NCBI GenBank assembly: GCA_004292515.1
Contig: RDXB01000061.1
Location: forward strand, 1-54,256
Reading direction: 5' to 3'
From: Oscillatoriales cyanobacterium
Lineage (GTDB): Bacteria; Cyanobacteriota; Cyanobacteriia; CACIAM-69d
Length of the DNA stretch: 54,256 nucleotides
Shown piece by piece: positions 1-10,313 of the stretch (its first letter is position 1; each line of letters starts with the position of its first letter). Both the position numbers and the translations under genes were made by a program. The notes below the pieces were generated by a model that saw nothing but the letters and a program-made list of their open reading frames with translations, did not search any database and was not told where the DNA came from.

Positions 1-20
1 ACTGCCAGTTACTGCCAGTT
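1..20. repeat. 10-bp direct tandem duplication
   Basis: ACTGCCAGTT occurs twice head to tail at the very edge of the window, just downstream of the tatA stop. The array may continue outside the window. It is one of many short intergenic tandem arrays here. Confidence 0.7.
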
Positions 21-26
21 ATCGAT

Positions 27-245
27 CTATTGATCGCCCTTGAACTCTCCCTTGATCACTTCTCCGTCCACATCCGGCGGGCCAGCGGGGCGATCGTTCC
101 CTGTTTCCTCGGGGTTCAGCTCATCACGAAAACCGCGCAGGGTTTTGCCCAACGCCCCGCCCAACTGGGGCAACTTCTTGGGCCCAAAGATCAACACTGC
201 CACCAACAAAATCAACAGCACTTCCGGCCAGCCCAGTCCAAACAC
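27..245 (-). CDS. tatA: Sec-independent translocase protein TatA/TatE-like
   Basis: Small 72-residue protein with the TatA layout: a short N-terminal membrane helix (residues about 5-21, rich in L, I and V), the FGPKKLP hinge, then an amphipathic helix (LGGALGKTLRGFRDEL) and an acidic, disordered tail. TatA oligomers form the pore through which the twin-arginine system exports folded proteins across the plasma or thylakoid membrane. The start codon is GTG, preceded by a purine-rich AAGAGG about 10 bases upstream, which fits a ribosome binding site. TatA and TatE cannot be separated by sequence alone. No other tat genes are visible, which is common in cyanobacteria where tat genes are scattered. 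Confidence 0.9.
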   Translation of the reverse strand: MFGLGWPEVLLILLVAVLIFGPKKLPQLGGALGKTLRGFRDELNPEETGNDRPAGPPDVDGEVIKGEFKGDQ

Positions 246-596
246 GATCGCCGTCCTCTTGTGAAATAACCAGCCCTTCTACCACCCACAGACAAGGGGC
301 TTAAGCCCCTTGCCCCCATGACTTGCTCGCGACGAAATCAAGGTTTGGGGTAATGCGTTTGGGGCGATCGCACCCCCACATTGCTTTGGTCAGTTGTTTT
401 GATCAATAGCACCAATTGCCGAATCTGACGGCCTCGATAACCAGCCACAATCGCCAAATCCGTCACAAACCCCAAGCGATCGCCCAAAGTATGGCAACCT
501 AAAAAACTGGGCCGCCCACTTAATTAATCGGGCAACCCTTTGTAATCATCCGCCCCTTCAGACATACCCCGCGCCATCCGCGATCGGAGCGAAGCC
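246..596. other. Intergenic spacer between tatA and ispG
   Basis: No credible gene. It holds the promoter regions of two divergently oriented genes and one copy of the dispersed palindrome AAGGGGCTTAAGCCCCTT (294-311). The sequence after the palindrome only loosely resembles the other repeat copies. Confidence 0.6.
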
Positions 597-1853
597 ATGC
601 AAACCCTGCCGAAACCCCCCGTTCCCCACGGCAGCATCGCCACCAACCTAGACGACCGACTGTTTGACACCACGATCCATCGTCGCCAAACCCGCCCCGT
701 GCAAGTCGGCGACATCACAATCGGGGGCGGCCATCCGGTCGTGGTGCAGTCGATGATCAACGAAGACACCCTCGACATTCCCGGATCGGTCGCCGCCATT
801 CGTCGCCTGCATGAAATCGGCTGCGAAATTGTGCGCGTCACCGTCCCCAGCTTGGCCCACGCCAAGGCCATGGAAAGCATTCGCAAAACCCTGGAAGACA
901 CCTATCGCCCCGTGCCCTTGGTCGCCGATGTGCACCACAACGGCATGAAAATTGCCCTAGAAGTGGCCAAGCACGTCGATAAGGTGCGGATTAATCCGGG
1001 CCTGTATGTGTTTGAAAAGCCCCGCGCCACCCAGGACTACAGCGCCACTGAATTCGAGGCGATCGGCAAGAAAATTCGCGAAACCCTGCAACCCCTGGTG
1101 GAAACCCTGGGTGAGCAAAACAAATGTATGCGGATTGGGGTAAACCACGGCTCCCTGGCCGAGCGGATGGTGTTCACTTATGGCGACACGCCCCTGGGCA
1201 TGGTGGAATCGGCGCTGGAATTCCTGCGGATTTGCGAAGATCTGCAATTCCAAAACCTGGTGATTTCCATGAAGGCCTCCCGTGTGCCCGTGATGCTGGC
1301 GGCCTATCGATTGCTGGCCAAGCGGCTGGACGAAGCCGGGATGCCCTATCCAATCCACCTCGGTGTGACCGAAGCGGGCGACGGCGACTACGGCCGGGTC
1401 AAGTCCACCGCCGGGATTGCCACCCTGCTGGCGGAAGGGATCGGCGACACGATCCGCGTTTCGCTCACGGAAGCGCCCGAAAAAGAAATCCCCGTTTGCT
1501 ACAGCATCCTGCAATCGCTGGGTCTGCGGAAAACGATGGTGGAATATGTGGCCTGCCCGTCCTGTGGGCGGACGCTGTTTAGCCTCGAAGAGGTGCTGCA
1601 CCAAGTGCGGGAAGCGACCAAACACCTGGTGGGCTTGGACATTGCTGTGATGGGCTGCATTGTGAACGGGCCGGGCGAAATGGCCGATGCGGACTACGGC
1701 TATGTGGGCAAAACGCCGGGGACGATCGCCCTGTATCGCGGTCGCGACGAAATTAAGCGTGTGCCGGAAGTCGAAGGGGTCAGCGCCTTGATTGACTTGA
1801 TTAAGGCCGATGGCCGGTGGGTCGATCCGCCGACGGAGGGCACGGCTAGCTAG
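597..1853 (+). CDS. ispG: 4-hydroxy-3-methylbut-2-enyl diphosphate synthase (IspG/GcpE)
   Basis: Penultimate enzyme of the MEP (non-mevalonate) isoprenoid pathway. It reductively converts methylerythritol cyclodiphosphate to HMBPP using a [4Fe-4S] cluster and, in cyanobacteria, ferredoxin electrons. The 418 residues match the cyanobacterial family from end to end: TIHRR near the N-terminus, the TIM-barrel motifs [17 protein letters not shown] and VRINPG, the [13 protein letters not shown] stretch, then the cluster region with CPSCGRT and [10 protein letters not shown] supplying the cysteines. The ATG at 597 gives an N-terminal length within the usual range. The gene is monocistronic, with its own hairpin terminator about 40 bases downstream. 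It supplies precursors for carotenoids, the chlorophyll phytyl chain and quinones. Confidence 0.97.
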   Translation: MQTLPKPPVPHGSIATNLDDRLFDTTIHRRQTRPVQVGDITIGGGHPVVVQSMINEDTLDIPGSVAAIRRLHEIGCEIVRVTVPSLAHAKAMESIRKTLEDTYRPVPLVADVHHNGMKIALEVAKHVDKVRINPGLYVFEKPRATQDYSATEFEAIGKKIRETLQPLVETLGEQNKCMRIGVNHGSLAERMVFTYGDTPLGMVESALEFLRICEDLQFQNLVISMKASRVPVMLAAYRLLAKRLDEAGMPYPIHLGVTEAGDGDYGRVKSTAGIATLLAEGIGDTIRVSLTEAPEKEIPVCYSILQSLGLRKTMVEYVACPSCGRTLFSLEEVLHQVREATKHLVGLDIAVMGCIVNGPGEMADADYGYVGKTPGTIALYRGRDEIKRVPEVEGVSALIDLIKADGRWVDPPTEGTAS

Positions 1854-1889
1854 GCGATCGGGGAACCAGTTTTGATCAACCTGCAAACG

Positions 1890-1914
1890 AGGGGTGGCAC
1901 AAGTCACCCCTTTT
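1890..1914 (+). terminator. Rho-independent terminator after ispG
   Basis: Stem AGGGGTG / CACCCCT (7 bp) with an 8-base loop, ending in TTTT and followed by CTGTTGT. It lies 37 bases after the ispG stop on the same strand. Confidence 0.75.
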
Positions 1915-1978
1915 CTGTTGTGGAGGTGCTAGATGCCGCTCCAGACCATAGACCTGCCCCTTATCTCCACGATTATTG

Positions 1979-2019
1979 ATGCTGAACCCATGCTGAACCC
2001 ATGCTGAACCCATGCTGAA
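1979..2019. repeat. 11-bp tandem array (about 3.7 units)
   Basis: Unit ATGCTGAACCC begins at 1979, 1990 and 2001, with a fourth partial unit from 2012. The units are identical. There is no spacer sequence, so this is not CRISPR. Confidence 0.85.
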
Positions 2020-2245
2020 AGATACCTTTGAGACATCCTCCCCGCTAGATATTTGTGATTTTGGGGTCAATTTTGACAATTTCCTCAAAAATCAGCATCA
2101 ATGCGTCATTAGATGTTGATTTGAATCAATTACCAATCGGTTCGAGGTCGCACACTCGATCGCGTGATTAATCGTTCTAAATCTTTAGCAAAAGTTGATT
2201 GAAAGACCTATAGCGTTTAGCCCATTTCTTGGACATACTGAGAGG

Positions 2246-2361
2246 ATATAGCCTTTAGCTCAAACGATTGGTACATCAGATCGCAGATGCTATGGAGTTA
2301 GTCCGTGGGCATTGCCCACCCTGCAGGCTGCTGCGCTGATTAAGCCAGGTAAAGGCTGTAT
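2246..2361. repeat. MITE-like element, degenerate copy
   Basis: Shares layout and long sequence blocks with the element at 26583-26705. It has a left end ATATAGCCTTTAG, an internal block TACATCAGATCGCAGATGCT, the palindrome GTGGGCATTGCCCAC, CAGGCTGCTG and a right end GGTAAAGGCTGTAT. The two ends are imperfect inverted repeats of each other, with about two mismatches. A second, partial left end lies just upstream at about 2208-2240. It has no coding capacity. Confidence 0.7.
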
Positions 2362-2827
2362 CTGAGAAGTATCTTTTGGCCCGAGCCAAGCACCAATCGT
2401 CGCGAGAGTCAGGGACCTTAGCCCTGTCTGCGCTGGTTGGTGGGGCCTACAAAGTGGCGAGTTTGGCCTTTCAGACAGCTTCTGGTCAGGGTGTTTAACG
2501 ATGCTTTTGATCAAGATCGGTTCGGGTATGTTGGCTTTTACCTCTAGCACCAGAGCCAGCCTTTACATTGCTTAATAAGCACATTACACTAATCCCGATT
2601 GTTAATGCTAAAAATCCTGCGCTGAGACCCTTTCCAGACCAAAATTTTGAGTAGTGTCAATTCACGCAATGGGTATTGGCTTGCAGCGCAGAAATTGCCC
2701 TCTCGCTAATGACTTCATGGCATTTTTGATCTGACGTACCAATTGTTTTAGGTCAAGACTGTCGCTGTCCTGCTCCTGCTTGTTGGTCATCAAGTAATCG
2801 ATGCCATTTCGTTATAGGTCGTTTTCT

Positions 2828-5800
2828 ATGCAATCTAACTTGCCAGCCATTGCTGATCTACCGGGCTACGATCTAACTGAAGAGTTATATCAAGGCATCA
2901 AAACCTTGGTCTATCGAGGTGTCAAGCGCGATCCAGTCAGAGATGAAACGGATGGGCAAAACGGCGAGCTGGTTATTATTAAGTTCCTACAAAAAGCCTA
3001 CCCAACCTTTCAAGAATTACTGCAATTTCGTAATCAATATACGATCGCTAGCAATCTCAATATGGCAGGCATTATTCGGCCTAAAAGCCTAGAGATCTAT
3101 GGAAATAGCTATGCCCTGGTGATGGAAGATGTAGGGGGAATTTCACTCAAGACCCTGATGCGATCGCGATCGCTAACACTGCATGAGACGATCGCGATCG
3201 CCCTGCAACTCACGGATATTTTGCACGAGTTCAGCCGCAATCGAATTATCCATAAAGATATCAAGCCAGCCAATATTTTGATTTGCCCGGACAATCAGCA
3301 AGTCAAAGTGATTGACTTTAGCTTGGCCTCTTTGTTGCCTCGCGAAACCCAGGAAATCAAGCATCCCAATGGTTTAGAGGGCACAATCACCCATTTGGCT
3401 CCCGAACAAACAGGGCGCATGAATCGGGGAATTGACTATCGCACGGATTTTTATGGACTGGGGGTGACACTGTTTGAGTTGCTGACTGGTTGTTTACCAT
3501 TTCAGTCTGAAGATCCCTTGGAATTAGTGCATTGCCACATTGCCAAGCCAGCTCCCTTTGTTTGTGATCTGAAGCCAGAACTGCCCACTCCCCTGGGCAA
3601 AATTGTGGCGAAGTTAATGGCTAAAAATGCCGAAGATCGCTATCAGAGTGCCTTGGGACTTAAGCATGATTTGGAAATTTGCCAGCAGCAGTTAGAACTA
3701 GTGGGTGTGGTTTCGGATTTTGTGATTGCTCAACATGACTTGAGCGATCGCTTTGTGATTCCTGAAAAGCTTTATGGTCGGGAATACGAGGTGCATGAAC
3801 TGCTTGCATCGTTCGATCGCGTCGCTTGTGGTGGGTCGGAGTTGATGCTGGTGGCGGGGTTTTCTGGCATTGGCAAAACCGCTGTGGTTAATGAAATCCA
3901 CAAACCCATTACTCGACAGCGGGGGTATTTTATTAAAGGAAAATTCGACCAATTTAACCGCAATATTCCCCTGTCTGCCTTTGTGCAAGCGTTCCGCCAT
4001 TTGATGTTGCAGTTGATTGGTGAAAGTGACACTCAACTAAAATATTGGCAACAAAGCATCCTCAAAGCGCTAGGTGATCATGGGCAAGTTTTGATTGAGG
4101 TGATTCCCGAGCTTGAGCGGATTGTTGGGCCACAACCAGCGGCGATCGAGCTGTCGGGAACTGCTGCCCAAAACCGATTTAATTTGCTGTTTCAAAAATT
4201 TATTCAGGTCTTTGCCACACAAGATCATCCCCTGGTGATTTTTCTGGATGATTTGCAGTGGGCTGATGCCACATCCCTGGGCTTAATTCAACTATTGATG
4301 ACTGAATCACCAGTTGGATATTTGTTATTAGTGGGAGCCTATCGAGATAATGAGGTTTCCGGTGGGCATCCCTTGATTTTGGCTCTGGATGCGATCGAGC
4401 GGGCCGGGCGCAGCATCAGTTCCATTACCTTGCAACCGCTCGATCGCACCAGTCTCAATCAATTAGTGGCAGATACCCTAAAATGCTCCAGCACCATTGC
4501 CTTGCCTCTGACCCAGCTTGTGCTGCAAAAAACTCAGGGCAATCCATTTTTTGTGACACAGTTTCTCAAAGCTCTGTATCAAGATCGGGCGATCGAATTT
4601 GACCCGCAGGCAGGCTATTGGCAATGTGACATCGCTGGAGTGCGATCGGCTGCCCTCACCGATGATGTGGTTGAGTTTATCGCCTTGCGCCTCCAAAAAT
4701 TGCCCGCTCCGACCCAGGCTGCATTGCAACTCGCCGCCTGTGTTGGCAACCAATTTGACTTAACAACATTATCAATTATTTCTGAACAATCGCCCCCCGA
4801 TGCTGCTCGTGCTCTCTGGTCAGCTCTGCAAGAAGAATTATTGCTGCCCCAAAGTGAAGTTTATAAATTTTATCTAGGGGATACACCAGCCTCATCTCGC
4901 GACAGTGCTGTGGTTGTTTATCGGTTCCTGCACGATCGCATTCAGCAGGCGGCCTATGACTCCATTCCAGAATCGGAACGGGAAATTACGCACCTCAAAA
5001 TTGGGCAATTACTCCTTCAAAAAACACCGAAAGCATATCTCAAGGATTTTATTTTTGATATTGTCAATCAGTTGAACCAAGGCAGTAGGCTAATTACGGA
5101 TTCAGTTGAGCAACAGCACCTAGCTCAACTAAACCTGATGGCGGGTCAAAAAGCCAAAGCTGCTACGGCCTACGCTGATGCAGTGCGCTATCTCGATCGC
5201 GCCCTTGCCCTACTAGGGGCTGGTCAGTGGCAGACCGCCTATTCCCTAACCCTGACCCTTCACCTGGAAGCTGCCGAAGCTGAATACTTAAATCGTAATT
5301 TTGACCGGCTCAATGATCTGGCTGAGGTCATTTTGGAGCGAGCGGAAACTCTGTTGGATTGTATGAGTGTTTATGAACTACAAATTCAGGCAAACCAAAC
5401 TCAAAGCTTGATGTTGCAGGCGATCAAAATTGGATTGGTTGCGCTCGATCGGCTCCAGATTCAACTTACGGCAGGTGATGATCCATTCACCTTGCTGGCG
5501 CTACCGGCGATCGCCGATCTCGATCAATTACCTGAGATGAAAGATCCTCAGCAAATTGCCGCCCTGCGGATTTTGATGGCGCTTTATCCATCGATTTATA
5601 TTGCTCGGCCAGAGCTGATGCAGCCCCTCATCTTGACTATGGTTCGCCTGGCTCAGGAGGGCGGCTATTCGGGCTTGGCGGCCTATGGATATGTGCTCTA
5701 CGGCATGATTTTGTGTGCCATGCCTGGTCACATTGAACAGGGATATCAAGCTGGTCAATTAGCATTGCAGTTGCTCGATCGCTTCCATGCTACTGAACTA

Positions 5801-8302
5801 AAAGCTAAAATTTATACCCTATTTAATGCTCATATTCGGTTTTGGAAAGAGCCAATTAAGGCAACATTGCCCGATTATATTGAAGGCTGCCAAAGTGGAC
5901 TCAATGTGGGCGATCTGGAATGGGCTAGCTACAATGCTATGCACTATTGTAAAAACCTGTTTTGGGCGGGTGAGCCTCTGGATCTGATTGCCAAGAAACA
6001 AGCCCCCTACCTAGACTTGCTACAAAAAAATAATCATGAATTTGCCCTGTCCTATGCTCACATTTGGGCACAAATGACTAGCAACTTACAAGGAGAAGCG
6101 CTCGATCCCGAGCAATTGATCGGTGATCAATTCAATGAAATTGATTTAATTCCACGCTGGGAGACAAGCAAAAACTATATGTCTCTCTTTGCTGTTTATC
6201 TTGCTAAAGCCAACTTATCTTATCTCTTTAAAAGTTATGATCAAGCCTGGCATTATTTGCAGTTAGCGGAACCCCACCAACAGGCATCTACGGGGTTACT
6301 GGTTGTGGCGATCTACAATTTCTATACGTCATTAACCTTGCTGGCGCTCTACGATCATGCCAACCCTGATCAACAGACTACCTATCTAACAATCATCGAT
6401 CGCAACCAAGCAGTTTTGCAACAATGGGCCCAATTAGCCCCCGACAATTTCCAACATAAATATGATCTTGTGGCGGCAGAACGATCGCGCGCTCTGGGAG
6501 ATTGGCTAGCTGCTATGGAGGGCTACGATCGCGCCATTCAAGGGGCCAAGGTGCATGGCTACCTTCAAGAAGAAGCGATCGCCAATGAACGCGCCGCTGA
6601 TTTGTATTTAGGGATGGGGCGCGAGATGTTCGTCAAGCCCTATATGACTGAAGCTTACTACTGCTATTCCCGTTGGGGGGCGATCGCCAAAGTCCAAGCA
6701 TTAATCAGTCAATATGCGGGCTTTTTACCGGCCTATGCTGATCGGCCGGCTTCAACGCTCAGTGAATCTGGCTCTTTGAGCAGCATCTCATCTATTGGTG
6801 CGAATCTAGATTTTATTAGTCTGCTCAAGGCTTCGCAAACGATTACTCAAACTCTGGATTTAGAAGCGTTATTGCAGCGTAGTTTACACATCATTTTGCA
6901 AAATGCTGGTGCACAGCGCGGAGCCTTAATCACGTTGTGCAGCAGCAATGACCCGACCTTATCCGCTGCATCTTTTCAGGGAACATCTCAGGGCAACTAT
7001 GCCATTGCGGCGATTACGCCCGATGTACCATTCCCCACCAAAACCGGCGATCTCACCACTATTCGTGCAACCCATTCTCTACCCTTAGCCGATCTGGCTG
7101 AAGATAATGCGATCGTGTGTCTGGGCATTGTGAATTACACCCTACGCACGTCAGAAAGCGTCATGATTGCCCGGGCAGAACGCGATCTGCACTTTGGCAA
7201 TCATCCCTATATACAACGCTATCAACCCCAGTCTATTTTATGTATTCCCCTGGTGACTCAAGGGCAGGTTTTAGGCGCAATTTACTTAGAAAATAATGCT
7301 ACGGAAGGTGCTTTTAATACTGAGCGCGTTGAAATTTTGACTTTGTTATCGGCTCAGGTGGCAATTTCCTTGGAAAATGCCAATCTCTACCATTCTATGG
7401 AAACTAAGGTCAAGGCTAGAACCAAAGATTTGCAACAGGCTTTGGAAGCATTACAAACGACTCAATCGCAATTAATTCAAGTCGAAAAAATGTTAAGCCT
7501 GGGAAAAGTGGTTGCTGGCATCGCCCATGAATTAAATAATCCAATTACTTTCATTCATGTCAATTTAAAATATCTCCAGCAAGTGACTCAGGATCTACTA
7601 GATTTACATGATTTTTATGCACGAATTTATCCCAATCCTGATGCAGAAATTGATCGCTATTTGAAGCAAATTGATTTTGACTTTATCCGCCAGGATGTGC
7701 CAGCAATGTTTTCATCGGTGCTGCGCGGGGCCCAACGAATTGCCGATATTGTCCAGTCGTTGCGCCAATTTTCTCGGCTGGATGAAGAGGGCTATAAGGA
7801 ATATAACTTACCGAGTAGCTTGGAGCAGACTTTGATGCTTCTCAACCATCAGTTGTTGAACCACAATATTGAAGTTTTAAAAATCATTGAACCCCTGCCC
7901 CTAATGCAATGTCAGGGGGCGCAAATTAATCAGGTGTTGATGCACTTGCTGACGAATGCGATCGATGCGATCGTGAGCAGCAATAACCCCATTAGGCGCA
8001 TCACGATTGTGGCGATCGCCCTAGATGGAGGTCAAAAAATTCAACTGCATATCAGTGATACTGGATCGGGGATTCCTGCCAATATTCAGGACAAAATCTT
8101 TGATCCCTTCTTTACAACCAAACCTGTGGGCCAGGGGACTGGTATGGGCTTGGCCATTTGCTATCAGATCATCAAACAACACCAAGGCCAGCTAGCCCTC
8201 ACCCAAGCGACCGGCAGCGGCAGTCAGTTCACGATGACCTTGCCCACTGCTGTCGATCGCACATTGTCTCAGTCCAAAACCATCACTCGGTCGAACACCT
8301 AG
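2828..8302 (+). CDS. Giant hybrid Ser/Thr protein kinase - AAA ATPase - GAF - sensor histidine kinase
   Basis: Multidomain signalling protein of about 1824 residues. Residues about 15-280 form a Ser/Thr kinase with HKDIKPANI (Asp144), the DFG-equivalent DFS (Asp163) and HLAPEQTGR. About 320-620 is an AAA-type ATPase with Walker A GFSGIGKT (Lys350) and Walker B FLDD (Asp474/475). About 650-1300 is a long helical, TPR-like stretch. About 1330-1520 is a GAF domain. A short coiled coil leads to a histidine kinase with H-box IAHELNNP (His1567) and the ATPase boxes DTGSGIP and GTGMGL (about 1770). There is no receiver domain or transmembrane helix, so a partner response regulator is expected elsewhere. 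An in-frame ATG lies nine codons upstream at 2801; I prefer 2828 because the family starts close to the kinase domain, but neither has a strong ribosome binding site. The ligand is unknown. Confidence 0.9.
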   Translation: MQSNLPAIADLPGYDLTEELYQGIKTLVYRGVKRDPVRDETDGQNGELVIIKFLQKAYPTFQELLQFRNQYTIASNLNMAGIIRPKSLEIYGNSYALVMEDVGGISLKTLMRSRSLTLHETIAIALQLTDILHEFSRNRIIHKDIKPANILICPDNQQVKVIDFSLASLLPRETQEIKHPNGLEGTITHLAPEQTGRMNRGIDYRTDFYGLGVTLFELLTGCLPFQSEDPLELVHCHIAKPAPFVCDLKPELPTPLGKIVAKLMAKNAEDRYQSALGLKHDLEICQQQLELVGVVSDFVIAQHDLSDRFVIPEKLYGREYEVHELLASFDRVACGGSELMLVAGFSGIGKTAVVNEIHKPITRQRGYFIKGKFDQFNRNIPLSAFVQAFRHLMLQLIGESDTQLKYWQQSILKALGDHGQVLIEVIPELERIVGPQPAAIELSGTAAQNRFNLLFQKFIQVFATQDHPLVIFLDDLQWADATSLGLIQLLMTESPVGYLLLVGAYRDNEVSGGHPLILALDAIERAGRSISSITLQPLDRTSLNQLVADTLKCSSTIALPLTQLVLQKTQGNPFFVTQFLKALYQDRAIEFDPQAGYWQCDIAGVRSAALTDDVVEFIALRLQKLPAPTQAALQLAACVGNQFDLTTLSIISEQSPPDAARALWSALQEELLLPQSEVYKFYLGDTPASSRDSAVVVYRFLHDRIQQAAYDSIPESEREITHLKIGQLLLQKTPKAYLKDFIFDIVNQLNQGSRLITDSVEQQHLAQLNLMAGQKAKAATAYADAVRYLDRALALLGAGQWQTAYSLTLTLHLEAAEAEYLNRNFDRLNDLAEVILERAETLLDCMSVYELQIQANQTQSLMLQAIKIGLVALDRLQIQLTAGDDPFTLLALPAIADLDQLPEMKDPQQIAALRILMALYPSIYIARPELMQPLILTMVRLAQEGGYSGLAAYGYVLYGMILCAMPGHIEQGYQAGQLALQLLDRFHATELKAKIYTLFNAHIRFWKEPIKATLPDYIEGCQSGLNVGDLEWASYNAMHYCKNLFWAGEPLDLIAKKQAPYLDLLQKNNHEFALSYAHIWAQMTSNLQGEALDPEQLIGDQFNEIDLIPRWETSKNYMSLFAVYLAKANLSYLFKSYDQAWHYLQLAEPHQQASTGLLVVAIYNFYTSLTLLALYDHANPDQQTTYLTIIDRNQAVLQQWAQLAPDNFQHKYDLVAAERSRALGDWLAAMEGYDRAIQGAKVHGYLQEEAIANERAADLYLGMGREMFVKPYMTEAYYCYSRWGAIAKVQALISQYAGFLPAYADRPASTLSESGSLSSISSIGANLDFISLLKASQTITQTLDLEALLQRSLHIILQNAGAQRGALITLCSSNDPTLSAASFQGTSQGNYAIAAITPDVPFPTKTGDLTTIRATHSLPLADLAEDNAIVCLGIVNYTLRTSESVMIARAERDLHFGNHPYIQRYQPQSILCIPLVTQGQVLGAIYLENNATEGAFNTERVEILTLLSAQVAISLENANLYHSMETKVKARTKDLQQALEALQTTQSQLIQVEKMLSLGKVVAGIAHELNNPITFIHVNLKYLQQVTQDLLDLHDFYARIYPNPDAEIDRYLKQIDFDFIRQDVPAMFSSVLRGAQRIADIVQSLRQFSRLDEEGYKEYNLPSSLEQTLMLLNHQLLNHNIEVLKIIEPLPLMQCQGAQINQVLMHLLTNAIDAIVSSNNPIRRITIVAIALDGGQKIQLHISDTGSGIPANIQDKIFDPFFTTKPVGQGTGMGLAICYQIIKQHQGQLALTQATGSGSQFTMTLPTAVDRTLSQSKTITRSNT

Positions 8303-8406
8303 GGGTCTGTTGGGCCGACCCAGCATGGTTGTTCAGACTCGCTAGCGATCGAGCATCTGCTCCCATCCCCTTCTTGGAAACGAGGGATCGGTCAACGTCA
8401 ATGTTT

Positions 8407-8456
8407 TGGGGCAACAGGTTTGGGGTAACAGGTCTGGGGTAACAGGTCTGGGACAA
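8407..8456. repeat. 14-bp tandem array (about 3.5 units)
   Basis: Unit GGGGTAACAGGTCT starts at about 8407 (variant GGGGCAACAGGTTT), 8421 and 8435, followed by a partial unit. It sits in the convergent spacer between the giant kinase and the TPR gene. Confidence 0.8.
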
Positions 8457-8491
8457 CAACATGGTTAGCGGAACCCGATCCCATCTGGAGT

Positions 8492-9829
8492 TCACGTCCT
8501 ATTGTGCTCCCCTGGCATTGCGGCTGGGTCGTCCGTGGCGGTTGGTGCTTTGGGCGGTAATGCGGGAGATAACTGCAACGGGAGATCGGCAATTAAAGGC
8601 TGAAGCAGCGAGTGTTTAGCCGCCAGCGCACTATATCGAGTAGCATCAGCAGCGATCGCCGCTTGCAAACATTTCGTGGCCCGCTCAACGGCTGTTTGGC
8701 GCTCCCAATCACTACAGTTCGGGCGATCGGTTTGCAGCAAGTAGCAACAAGCCTGACAGAACTGCAACATGGGTAAGTCCGCCCCATACTCAGCCGCTTT
8801 ACGGTAGCTTTTCAGGGCCTCTTCGGGCTGCCGCAACCGCAGTTGCGCTAGTCCACGGTTATAAGCGGCCGATGGTGTGGGATCACGCTGGAGCGCTTCA
8901 TCGTAGCTAGCGATCGCCGACTGTAGCCGACCCAATGCAAACCACGCATTGCCCAAGTCATACCAAACCTTGGGCTGCTCACGAGCCAGTTTCAGTGACT
9001 GCTGATAGCTCTTGATGGCTGCGGGTAATTGTCCCAACTGCTTTAACAAGCGGCCTCGGTAATACCAAGTATCGGGATCATTGGGATCGAACTCGATTGC
9101 TTTGTCGTAGCTTTGGAGCGCTGCCTGAAGATCACCGGCTTTGCGCTGGGCGATCGCTCGGTTATGCCAAACATGATGATCGCCCCCGCGCAGGCTCAGG
9201 GCCTGGTCGTAGCTAGCCACCGCCTCGGCATGGCGACCCAGGTTGTCGAGTGTAATGCCCCGCTGATACCAGGTAACCGCGTTGTTCGAGGCCAGGTTCA
9301 GGGATGCTTCATAGCAGTGGAGCGCCTCGGCATCTCGCCGCAACTTCCGCAACACCACGCCTCGGTTATACCAAGCCTGCGGATAGGTGGGGTCTAGCGC
9401 GATCGCCCGTCGGTAACTACTATCAGCCGTGTCGAGGTGATTGAACCGAAAGAGCGTCACGCCGCGATTGTTCCAAATTTGACTGTTATTGGGCGCGAGT
9501 TGCAGGGCCTTTTCAAAACTCGACAGGGCATCATCGAGGCGGCCGCAACTGTCGCAGGCGGTGGCTCGGTTGTACCAAAACAGATAATTATTGGGATCGA
9601 GGTCGGTGGCGCGATCGTAGTGGGTAATTGCGTCATTTAAATAGCCCGCACGAGCCAGCGTATTCCCACAGTCATTCCACAGCACACTGCTCTCGGGTTC
9701 CAAGGTCAGTGCCACTTCAAATGCTTCGATCGCTTCTTGCAGTTTGCCCGAGCGCGAGAGTTGAAGTGCACGCTTGTAGTGCTCTTGGGTGCTGGGCTTG
9801 AGTGCTGGGGGCAATACGGGATCGTTCAC
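8492..9829 (-). CDS. Tetratricopeptide repeat (TPR) protein
   Basis: 445 residues built almost entirely from about ten consecutive 34-residue TPR units, each with the W-x-x-x-G-x-x-L-x-x-x-G-x-x-x-x-A signature (for example WYNRGVVLRKLRRDAEALHC and WYYRGRLLKQLGQLPAAIKS). TPR solenoids are protein-protein interaction scaffolds. There is no signal peptide, membrane helix or catalytic domain, so it is probably cytoplasmic. The tail after about residue 370 is proline- and alanine-rich and outside the repeats. It lies convergent to the kinase gene, so it is not in the same operon, and its partner cannot be inferred. Confidence 0.85.
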   Translation of the reverse strand: MNDPVLPPALKPSTQEHYKRALQLSRSGKLQEAIEAFEVALTLEPESSVLWNDCGNTLARAGYLNDAITHYDRATDLDPNNYLFWYNRATACDSCGRLDDALSSFEKALQLAPNNSQIWNNRGVTLFRFNHLDTADSSYRRAIALDPTYPQAWYNRGVVLRKLRRDAEALHCYEASLNLASNNAVTWYQRGITLDNLGRHAEAVASYDQALSLRGGDHHVWHNRAIAQRKAGDLQAALQSYDKAIEFDPNDPDTWYYRGRLLKQLGQLPAAIKSYQQSLKLAREQPKVWYDLGNAWFALGRLQSAIASYDEALQRDPTPSAAYNRGLAQLRLRQPEEALKSYRKAAEYGADLPMLQFCQACCYLLQTDRPNCSDWERQTAVERATKCLQAAIAADATRYSALAAKHSLLQPLIADLPLQLSPALPPKAPTATDDPAAMPGEHNRT

Positions 9830-10165
9830 GGGTCAGTTTCCATCCCAACAGCGTAACTAAGGGCAGGTTGGCGTTAGGGAACGATCCTGGCGGATCGGCT
9901 TCCATAGGGCACGGTGGGCGACTTAGCACCTCCCCATTGTACGTGGGAATTCTACAGGGAGTCCGAACCGGCGGTGGATTTAGATAGCTCCCTACAGACC
10001 TATTCCCCGCTGCGGCTCGGCTGGGATTTAGGGAGAATGGCGGCGCTGCAAGTGCGACGTAACCATCAAGGGCCGGGCCCATGAGGGCGATCAAGAATCA
10101 ATCGCCGCACAATCGATCGATCCGCTTTGGGTCGCAAGCAAGCCCCTGATATATTGCTGACATTT

Positions 10166-10220
10166 CCGTGATCACCCATCCCGTGATCACCCATCCCGTG
10201 ATCACCCATCCCGTGATCAC
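10166..10220. repeat. 15-bp tandem array with a palindromic unit
   Basis: Unit CCGTGATCACCCATC starts at 10166, 10181 and 10196, with a fourth partial copy at 10211. Each unit contains the palindrome GTGATCAC, so the array presents four evenly spaced inverted-repeat sites about 180 bases upstream of nanE. Confidence 0.85.
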
Positions 10221-10313
10221 TTGTTCATCAATCACTGATTCACTAGATCACCGGTTCATCAGATCGTTTACTCGCGCCCTTCAGCTCGCGCGACTCTTCG
10301 ATCGCCCTGGCAT

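Larger units (their letters stand above)
1854..2827. other. Long gene-free spacer with repeats upstream of the giant kinase
   Basis: Almost 1 kb without a convincing gene. It contains the ispG terminator, an 11-bp tandem array (1979-2019), a degenerate MITE-like element (2246-2361) with an extra partial left end just before it (about 2208-2240), and otherwise A+T-richer unassigned DNA. No tRNA, CRISPR or recognisable riboswitch was found. The kinase promoter should lie in the last 200 bases, but I could not pick a clear -10/-35 pair. Confidence 0.6.

Noticed and set aside
957-1907. Long open frame on the minus strand (about 316 codons) across ispG
   Set aside because: Antisense to the whole conserved ispG gene; GC-rich codon usage creates such open frames. 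No recognisable domain.
8462-8510. Sequence resembling part of 5S rRNA (GGAACCCGATCCCATC)
   Set aside because: Only about 20 bases match in style; there are no flanking helices of 5S rRNA and no rRNA operon.
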